Assembly (NCBI GenBank): GCA_045612305.1 | Contig: JAZKYU010000037.1 | Span: forward strand, 1 to 29,611 | Origin: HGM04593 sp045612305 | GTDB taxonomy: Bacteria; Bacteroidota; Bacteroidia; Bacteroidales; Bacteroidaceae | DNA: 29,611 nt | Direction of reading: 5' to 3' | Shown: one piece after another, positions 15,332 to 21,176 of the stretch | Layout of the letters: the number at the start of each line of letters is the position of its first letter | Position numbering within the stretch: the first letter of the stretch is position 1 | The notes under the pieces: generated by a model | What the model saw: only the letters and a program-made list of their open reading frames with translations | Told to the model about the DNA's origin: nothing | The model's database searches: none | Position numbers and translations under genes: made by a program

Positions 15332-17629
15332 ATGTTTAAAATAGTATCGAAAGAGCAATTTTCGGAAAAAGTCTTCCGTTTGCGAGTAGAGGCTCCGTTG
15401 ATTGCAAAATCCTACAGAGCAGGTAACTTTGTTATCATTCGCGTGGGCGAGAAGGGCGAGCGTATTCCCCTCACCATAGCACACGCCGATGCCGAGAAGG
15501 GTATCATCACCTTGGTTATACAAAAGGTGGGCTTGAGCTCATCGCGTTTGTGCGACCTCAACGAGGGCGATTACATAACCGACGTTGTAGGTCCTCTTGG
15601 TCAGGCTACACACATCGAGAATTTTGGTACCGTGGTATGCGCCGGCGGTGGCGTGGGTGTTGCGCCTATGCTTCCCATTGCAGCAGCCTTGAAGAAGGCC
15701 GGTAACCGTGTGATATCGGTGCTTGCAGGCCGCTCCAAAGACCTCATAATTCTCGAAAAAGAGGTACGCGAGGTTTCTGACGAGGTTATCATAATGACCG
15801 ACGACGGCTCATACGGCGATAAAGGCCTTGTTACCGAGGGTATAGAGCGCGTAATTAAGCGCGAGAAGGTAGACCACTGTGTTGCTATAGGCCCCGCTAT
15901 AATGATGAAGTTTGTGTGCAAGCTCACAAAACAATATGAAATTCCCACCGTTGTATCGCTCAACACAATTATGGTTGACGGTACAGGTATGTGCGGTGCT
16001 TGCCGTGTTACCGTGGGTGGAAAGACTAAATTCGTGTGTGTAGACGGTCCCGAGTTCGACGGCCATCAGGTAGACTTTGATGGTATGATGCAACGCTTGG
16101 GCAGCTTCAAGCGCGAAGAGGCCGAGGAGTTGCAGAAACTCGACAAGTGCGAGGCAACAGGCGAGGCTACCGATGCTTGCGAGCTCACAAGCCGCGATGC
16201 AGAGTGGCGTGTAGCTCTCCGCAGCAAGATGAAGCCCAAAGAGCGCACAGCTATAGAGCGTTGCGTGATGCCCGAGCTCGAGCCTGCTTACCGTGCAACA
16301 AAATTGCGCGAGGAGGTTAACACCGGCCTCACAAAAGAGATGGCCGTGGTTGAGGCACAGCGTTGCTTGGACTGCCCCAACCCTGCTTGTATGGAGGGTT
16401 GCCCCGTGAGTATAAAGATACCTTCGTTTATAAAGAACATAGAGCGTGGCGAGTTTGCAAAGGCAGCTCAGGTGCTTAAGATGACAAGCTCTCTGCCTGC
16501 TGTTTGCGGCCGTGTTTGTCCCCAGGAGAAACAGTGCGAGAGCAAGTGTATACACCTGAAGATGGGCCACAAGGCCGTTGCCATAGGTGCTCTTGAGCGT
16601 TTTGCAGCCGACTATGCACGCGAGAGCGGCGAGTTGTCGGTACCCTCTGTAGCCCCCTCAAACGGTATAAAGGTTGCTGTTGTGGGCTCGGGCCCTGCAG
16701 GCCTCTCGTTTGCCGGAGATATGGCAAAGCTCGGTTACAGCGTAACTGTTTTCGAGGCTTTGCACGAGATAGGTGGTGTGCTCAAGTATGGTATTCCTGA
16801 GTTCCGTTTGCCCAACTCTATAGTTGATGTCGAGATAGACACTCTAAAGGCTATGGGCGTGGAGTTTGTAAAAGACTGCGTGATAGGAAAAACTATATCT
16901 ATCGCACAACTCGAGGAGGATGGTTACAAGGGTGTCTTTGTGGCATCGGGTGCCGGTCTTCCCAACTTTATGAACATCCCAGGCGAGAACTCTATAAACA
17001 TTCTCTCGTCTAACGAGTACCTCACTCGCGTAAACCTTATGGATGCTTCTAACCCCGAAACAGATACTCCTATGCACATAGGCAAGCGTGTGGCTGTGGT
17101 TGGTGGCGGTAACACCGCTATGGACTCTGTGCGCACAGCGCTTCGCTTGGGTGCCGAGCGTGCGATGATTATCTACCGCCGTTCCGAGGCCGAGATGCCT
17201 GCCCGCTTGGAGGAGGTTAAGCACGCAAAAGAGGAGGGCGTTGAGTTCCTCACACTGCACAACCCCATAGAGTACATTGCCGACGAGAAGGGCTGCGTTA
17301 AGCAGATTGTGTTGCAGAAGATGGAGCTTGGCGAGCCCGACGCTTCGGGTCGTCGTTCGCCCGTGCCCATTGAGGGTGCAATAGAGACCATCGATATCGA
17401 TATGGCAGTTGTTTCGGTAGGCGTGTCGCCCAACCCCCTCGTTCCCACATCGGTGGAGGGCTTGGAGCTTGGTCGCAAAAATACTATCGCTGTTAACGAG
17501 AAGATGCAGTCTTCTATTCCCTTCATCTATGCCGGTGGCGACATTGTGCGCGGCGGTGCCACAGTTATCCTTGCTATGGGTGATGGCCGCAACGCTGCAG
17601 CATCTATGCACGAGATGTTGAGCAAGTAA
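15332..17629 (+). CDS. Fused Nfn-type NAD(P)/ferredoxin oxidoreductase (PyrK-like + GltD-like)
   Basis: This 765-residue protein joins two flavoproteins. Residues 1 to about 270 resemble the electron-transfer subunit PyrK/NfnA, with an FAD/NAD domain and a [2Fe-2S] site formed by C221, C224 and C236, with D216 in place of the usual first Cys. Residues from about 330 resemble NfnB/GltD, with [4Fe-4S] motifs CLDCPNPACMEGC (C345, C348, C353, C357) and CGRVCPQEKQCESKC, an FAD site GSGPAG (452-457) and an NADPH site VVGGGNTAMD (589-598). It is often annotated as DHODB/glutamate synthase. No glutamate synthase large subunit lies nearby, so I favour electron-bifurcating NADH-dependent ferredoxin:NADP oxidoreductase. 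A terminator follows. Confidence 0.9.
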   Translation: MFKIVSKEQFSEKVFRLRVEAPLIAKSYRAGNFVIIRVGEKGERIPLTIAHADAEKGIITLVIQKVGLSSSRLCDLNEGDYITDVVGPLGQATHIENFGTVVCAGGGVGVAPMLPIAAALKKAGNRVISVLAGRSKDLIILEKEVREVSDEVIIMTDDGSYGDKGLVTEGIERVIKREKVDHCVAIGPAIMMKFVCKLTKQYEIPTVVSLNTIMVDGTGMCGACRVTVGGKTKFVCVDGPEFDGHQVDFDGMMQRLGSFKREEAEELQKLDKCEATGEATDACELTSRDAEWRVALRSKMKPKERTAIERCVMPELEPAYRATKLREEVNTGLTKEMAVVEAQRCLDCPNPACMEGCPVSIKIPSFIKNIERGEFAKAAQVLKMTSSLPAVCGRVCPQEKQCESKCIHLKMGHKAVAIGALERFAADYARESGELSVPSVAPSNGIKVAVVGSGPAGLSFAGDMAKLGYSVTVFEALHEIGGVLKYGIPEFRLPNSIVDVEIDTLKAMGVEFVKDCVIGKTISIAQLEEDGYKGVFVASGAGLPNFMNIPGENSINILSSNEYLTRVNLMDASNPETDTPMHIGKRVAVVGGGNTAMDSVRTALRLGAERAMIIYRRSEAEMPARLEEVKHAKEEGVEFLTLHNPIEYIADEKGCVKQIVLQKMELGEPDASGRRSPVPIEGAIETIDIDMAVVSVGVSPNPLVPTSVEGLELGRKNTIAVNEKMQSSIPFIYAGGDIVRGGATVILAMGDGRNAAASMHEMLSK

Positions 17630-17674
17630 CTTAAGGTTATATAACAGCAAGTAACCCAAACGGGTGTTACATTC

Positions 17675-17722
17675 AAAAGCAGCGCATTAAAGAATAGAGA
17701 TGTTTCTTTATGCGTTGCTTTT
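17675..17722. terminator. Terminator after the Nfn-like gene
   Basis: A long stem pairs AAAAGCAGCGCAT (17675-17687) with ATGCGTTGCTTTT (17710-17722), with one G-U pair, then weaker AAAGAA/TTCTTT pairing near the loop. T runs flank the right side and A runs the left, so it may act in both directions. A smaller hairpin, GTAAC/GTTAC at 17651-17670, precedes it. Confidence 0.7.
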
Positions 17723-17809
17723 GCTATATTTTGGGTCTTCATTGCAGTTTGTGCCTCTTTGCTTGAGTGTGTGAAGACGTGATGTGTTTAAAGTGTAATT
17801 TTTCTCAAA

Positions 17810-19138
17810 ATGAAAGCTAAAATAACTAACCGGGAGATTTGGAGTATTGCATTGCCTATTATGCTGGGAAATATGGCCCAGACCATTATAAGTTTCACCG
17901 ACACGGCGTTCCTGGGACACCTTGGTGTGGTGGCTTTAGGGGCTTCAATGCTTGCCGGGCTTTTCTATTATGTTTTCACCACGGTGGCGGCCGGCTTTGC
18001 GGTAGGTATTCAAATTATCGTAGCGCGTCGCTTCGGAGAGAAAAATTACGGCAGAATAGGTGTTATTTTTGAGCACGGTGCTTTTTTTGTATTTATTTTG
18101 GGTTCTTTGCTGTTTTCGATATTATATTTCTTTTCGAGCAATCTGCTGCTCCACCTCATCGACTCGCCAAACATATACGAGGCTTCCCTTGATTATATAA
18201 AATATCGTCAGTTTGGTATTCTCTTTGTCTGTTTTAATTTTTTATATCGTGCTTTGTATGTGGGCGTTTCGAGCACGAAAGTGATTACATATTCCACAAT
18301 AATAATGGCGCTTGTCAATATTTTTTTGGATTATTGTTTGATATTTGGTAGACTGGGTTTTCCCGAACTTGGTATTGGTGGTGCTGCTTTGGCATCGTTC
18401 TGCGCCGAGGTTGCGGCCTTTGTGTTTTTCACATTATATAGCTATATTACATTGGATAGAGGGGGACTCGGCTTGTTTAGAATTCATAAATTGGAAGCGG
18501 AATTAATGGGCAGAATATTGAAAATATCTGCGCCTACTATGATGCAAAGGCTATTCTCTTTTAGTGTGTGGTTTGTCTTTTTTGTCCTGATAGAGAAGAT
18601 GGGTGAGACGGCAACCGGAATCTCTTCTATAACAAGGAGTGTGTATATGATACTAATTACACCCTGTTTCGCGTTTTCAACTACAACAAATACTTTAGTT
18701 AGTAGAATAATGGGCGAAGGAGCTCAAGAGCAGGTTTTTCCCACAATCAACAAGGTGCTTAAGAATTGCCTGTTTTGCACCATACCAATTGTGGTGCTTG
18801 TTGCGCTTTTTTCAGCTACAATCGTTGGTATTTACACCGATGATATGAATTTTGCACAGCTGGTTGTACCCTCTATTCTGGTGATATGCAGCGGTACTGT
18901 TTTCCAAAGCATAGGCAATGCTTACTTCGAGGCGGTGTCTGGCACGGGGAATACTTCGGTGGCGTTGTATCTCGAAGCTGGTATTTTGGTTATTTACATT
19001 CTTTTTGTTTTTGTGATGACGAGTCTTGCGACGAGGGTGGAATTTGTGTGGACAGCCGAGATACTATATGGTTTGTTGCTCGGAGGTTTGTGCTTCCTTT
19101 ATATGAAATATGCAAGATGGGACAGGAAGAGGATTTGA
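17810..19138 (+). CDS. MATE family multidrug/Na+ antiporter
   Basis: This 442-residue membrane protein has about twelve hydrophobic helices in two halves. The N-terminal IWSIALPIMLGNMAQTIISFTDTAFLGHLG segment is the typical MATE start, and VGIQIIVARRFGEKNYGRIG is the conserved first-half loop. Family members export cationic drugs, flavins or metabolites using a Na+ or H+ gradient, and the substrate here cannot be told. The gene is visibly richer in A/T and in AGA/AGG and ATA/TTA-type codons than its neighbours, which may reflect membrane composition or transfer. It sits alone between a terminator and the convergent GntR gene. Confidence 0.92.
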   Translation: MKAKITNREIWSIALPIMLGNMAQTIISFTDTAFLGHLGVVALGASMLAGLFYYVFTTVAAGFAVGIQIIVARRFGEKNYGRIGVIFEHGAFFVFILGSLLFSILYFFSSNLLLHLIDSPNIYEASLDYIKYRQFGILFVCFNFLYRALYVGVSSTKVITYSTIIMALVNIFLDYCLIFGRLGFPELGIGGAALASFCAEVAAFVFFTLYSYITLDRGGLGLFRIHKLEAELMGRILKISAPTMMQRLFSFSVWFVFFVLIEKMGETATGISSITRSVYMILITPCFAFSTTTNTLVSRIMGEGAQEQVFPTINKVLKNCLFCTIPIVVLVALFSATIVGIYTDDMNFAQLVVPSILVICSGTVFQSIGNAYFEAVSGTGNTSVALYLEAGILVIYILFVFVMTSLATRVEFVWTAEILYGLLLGGLCFLYMKYARWDRKRI

Positions 19139-19196
19139 TTACTGTTTTAGGGGCTATAATAATATTTTAGGTTCTTCAATTGGAAGATAAATGTTA

Positions 19197-19541
19197 CTAT
19201 AACAACTCTATTAAATCCTCTTTTGTGATGCCCAAGAGGGCAACTTTTGCCTTGAATTTTGGAAGTTCTTCTTCGATAAATTCACGGCGTTGCATCTCTT
19301 TTATTCTCTCGCAGGCTCCCTCTTTCACAAAGTAGCCAAGACCGCGTTTGTTGTATATTACATCCTTGCTCTCGAGCTGTTGGTAGGAGCGCACTATGGT
19401 GTTAGGGTTCACGCCGAGCATTGCACCAAGCTCGCGCACCGATGGTATGCGTGTCCCTTCTTCCCAGGTGTTGCAGAGGATTCTCTCTTGCATCATCTCG
19501 GCTGTTTGCATGAATATTGGTTTGTGCCCGCTGAACTCCAT
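19197..19541 (-). CDS. GntR-family regulator, YtrA type
   Basis: The 114-residue protein has an N-terminal winged helix-turn-helix (about 8-75, with GTRIPSVRELGAMLGVNPNTIVRSYQQLE). A short helical tail follows, without the large effector domain of FadR- or HutC-type members, which is the YtrA architecture. YtrA regulators usually repress neighbouring ABC exporter genes. Here the gene lies last, 5 bases after the permease gene, so it is likely co-transcribed with the transporter it controls. A matching candidate operator is present at 21052-21075. The effector is unknown; in Bacillus subtilis YtrA responds to cell-wall-active antibiotics. Confidence 0.9.
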   Translation of the reverse strand: MEFSGHKPIFMQTAEMMQERILCNTWEEGTRIPSVRELGAMLGVNPNTIVRSYQQLESKDVIYNKRGLGYFVKEGACERIKEMQRREFIEEELPKFKAKVALLGITKEDLIELL

Positions 19542-19546
19542 GTTTT

Positions 19547-20248
19547 TTATGCTTTAATGCGCTTGATTGCGTGGTATATTAGGGTTTGGAAAATCACCAA
19601 GTTAGCTGTTGCGAAGATGAACCATATCTTTACAATGCTTGTAGGGCTCACATATTCACCTTCCAAGTTGCTTATCAATAGTCCCATAAATAATATTTCA
19701 ATAACGGCGATGCCAATTGTTACGGCGATGGCTTTCCAAACTTTTGATTGTGTAAAGATAATCAAAAGATACATAGAACTGCTTATTATCGACCAATATG
19801 ATACAACTGTAAATAAAAAACCGCGCAGAGATATGGTGTTGTCTGTTATGCTGTCTGCCGAAAACGGGATGAACAGGTTGCCGATGCTGTTTATGGTTGT
19901 TGCCACAATTTTTATTGTTACTGGAGCCACAATAAGGGTGTTTACAAGCATCGACAGATATTTTTCCATGTTGCTTGCCGGCAGTGTGGGGTAGAGGGTG
20001 CGGTGACGGGTGGTCATCAATTTGTAATAGAATATTATGGGCGAAATTGTTATTATGGCCTCTATAATGCCGTTGCTTATTAATAAGATGCTGTTGCGGG
20101 GCGCTATTGCGTTTTCAGTGAGCCTGATTATCAGTGTAAAGGCCGCAAGGCACACAATTGCTATTGTGATGTTAACCACATATCTGCTACTCTTGTTTTC
20201 GTAAACTATGAGTTTTGCAAGGCGTTTTATGTCGAGTGTGTTGTTCAT
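19547..20248 (-). CDS. ABC transporter membrane subunit (putative)
   Basis: This 233-residue protein has about six hydrophobic helices (near residues 23-42, 58-77, 93-112, 141-163, 172-192 and 203-222). It has no signal peptide and only short loops. Sequence conservation is low, as for ABC-2-type permeases of small exporters. The call rests on topology and position: 5 bases after the ATPase gene and 5 before the GntR gene. It probably forms the channel of the transporter. I cannot say what it moves. Confidence 0.7.
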   Translation of the reverse strand: MNNTLDIKRLAKLIVYENKSSRYVVNITIAIVCLAAFTLIIRLTENAIAPRNSILLISNGIIEAIITISPIIFYYKLMTTRHRTLYPTLPASNMEKYLSMLVNTLIVAPVTIKIVATTINSIGNLFIPFSADSITDNTISLRGFLFTVVSYWSIISSSMYLLIIFTQSKVWKAIAVTIGIAVIEILFMGLLISNLEGEYVSPTSIVKIWFIFATANLVIFQTLIYHAIKRIKA

Positions 20249-20253
20249 ATCTT

Positions 20254-21051
20254 TTACTTTTTAAGGTTTATGTAGTTGAATAGTAACTCTATGTCTATCT
20301 TGTTCTCTCCGCCGCTTGTGTTGTGTGCTATGTAGTTGCAACCGCATATACATTCTTCGCTGTAAAGTGCATCGGCAGGTGCCTTTTGTGCCGTGCCGCA
20401 GCAGTATTTTTGTTGCAGCTCTTCTATGCTGCTGTCCACGGCCACGCTTTTTTCTTTGAGTATTACTATGTGGTCGAGTAGTGTGGTAATCTCTTTTATC
20501 TGGTGGGTGGCGATGATTATACATCGTTCTTCGCTCATACTGCGCGAAATTATCTGTTTTAACTCTCCTTTGCTTGTGATGTCGAGGCCGTTGGTTGGCT
20601 CGTCGAGCAATAGATAGGGGGTGTTTAGTGCGATGGCAAAGGCAATGAAGGCTTTTTTGCTTTCGCCTGTCGACAGCTTGCTGAATTTGGAGTTTATGTC
20701 AATACGCATCACTTTCATAAGTTCCTTGAATTGGGCATAGTCGAAGGTGGGGTAGAAACTGCCATATTCGCTCGCGAATGTGTTTATTTTGTCGATGGTT
20801 GCCACGGGGTGTTCGGGCAGGAAAAATATTTTGGATAGTGTTTCGGGCTTGCGTAGCGAGGTGTTGCTCCCCTCTAACGTGACGGTTCCTTTTTTTGCTC
20901 CAAGTATGCCGCACGCAAGTTTCAGGAGCGTGGTTTTGCCGGCGCCGTTGGGGCCAAGGAGGCCATAAATATTTCCTTTTTCAAATTTTGTATAAACTTC
21001 ATTCAGTACCTTTTGTGAGTAACTGAACGATAGGTTTTGAAAATGTATCAT
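20254..21051 (-). CDS. ABC transporter ATP-binding protein
   Basis: The 265-residue protein has Walker A GPNGAGKTT (33-41), a signature LSTGESKK (126-133, a variant of LSGGQ), Walker B YLLLDEP with D150/E151, and the switch His183 in IIATHQ. This is the typical single-domain ATPase of an ABC-2 exporter. After the core, the C-terminal tail (about 210-245) is rich in cysteine (C217, C218, C234, C236, C238), unlike the relatives I recall. It is the first gene of the operon with the permease and YtrA-type regulator. Its leader carries both a consensus promoter and a palindromic operator candidate. Confidence 0.93.
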   Translation of the reverse strand: MIHFQNLSFSYSQKVLNEVYTKFEKGNIYGLLGPNGAGKTTLLKLACGILGAKKGTVTLEGSNTSLRKPETLSKIFFLPEHPVATIDKINTFASEYGSFYPTFDYAQFKELMKVMRIDINSKFSKLSTGESKKAFIAFAIALNTPYLLLDEPTNGLDITSKGELKQIISRSMSEERCIIIATHQIKEITTLLDHIVILKEKSVAVDSSIEELQQKYCCGTAQKAPADALYSEECICGCNYIAHNTSGGENKIDIELLFNYINLKK

Positions 21052-21075
21052 AGTGTATTAGTTTGTTAGTACACC
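21052..21075 (-). promoter_or_regulatory. Candidate YtrA-type operator
   Basis: On the plus strand AGTGTA (21052-21057) is followed by 12 bases and then TACACC (21070-21075), giving an inverted repeat GTGTA/TACAC. The operator I recall for B. subtilis YtrA is AGTGTA, a spacer of about 13, then a near-inverted half. The site lies directly between the -7 box and the ATPase start codon, where a bound repressor would block transcription. Confidence 0.55.
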
Positions 21076-21076
21076 G

Positions 21077-21107
21077 CAAAGGTAAAGATACTTTTTTATT
21101 TTGCAAT
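21077..21107 (-). promoter_or_regulatory. Promoter of the ABC-permease-GntR operon
   Basis: On the minus strand ATTG (21104-21107) and TACCTTTG (21077-21084) are 19 bases apart. The -7 box is exact and the -33 box is one base off TTTG. Transcription would start near 21070, inside the operator candidate. Confidence 0.7.
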
Positions 21108-21140
21108 GTTTCTTGTGTGATTTTTTTAGAAGTTTTTTTT

Positions 21141-21174
21141 CACGTTCTTGTAAAGAACGTGTAGTATGCCCGGC
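21141..21174. repeat. Dyad element with GCCCGGC, copy 1
   Basis: A perfect nine-base inverted repeat (CACGTTCTT at 21141-21149, AAGAACGTG at 21153-21161) is followed by GCCCGGC at 21168-21174. It lies just beyond the stop of the helicase gene. The flanking run is T before the dyad on the plus strand, so it becomes A after the hairpin on the minus strand; this is not a normal intrinsic terminator for the helicase operon. The same arrangement recurs at 29569-29601. Confidence 0.6.
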
Positions 21175-21176
21175 TA

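Noticed and set aside
16844..17659. Minus-strand frame of 271 codons opposite the Nfn-like gene
   Set aside because: Shadow frame; the sense strand has complete FAD and NADPH motifs.
17651..17670. Small GTAAC/GTTAC hairpin before the Nfn-gene terminator
   Set aside because: Stem is short with a bulge, and the stronger hairpin 5 bases downstream explains termination.
19171..19190. Terminator between the MATE and GntR genes
   Set aside because: TCTTC/GAAGA forms only a five-base-pair stem with no U tract.
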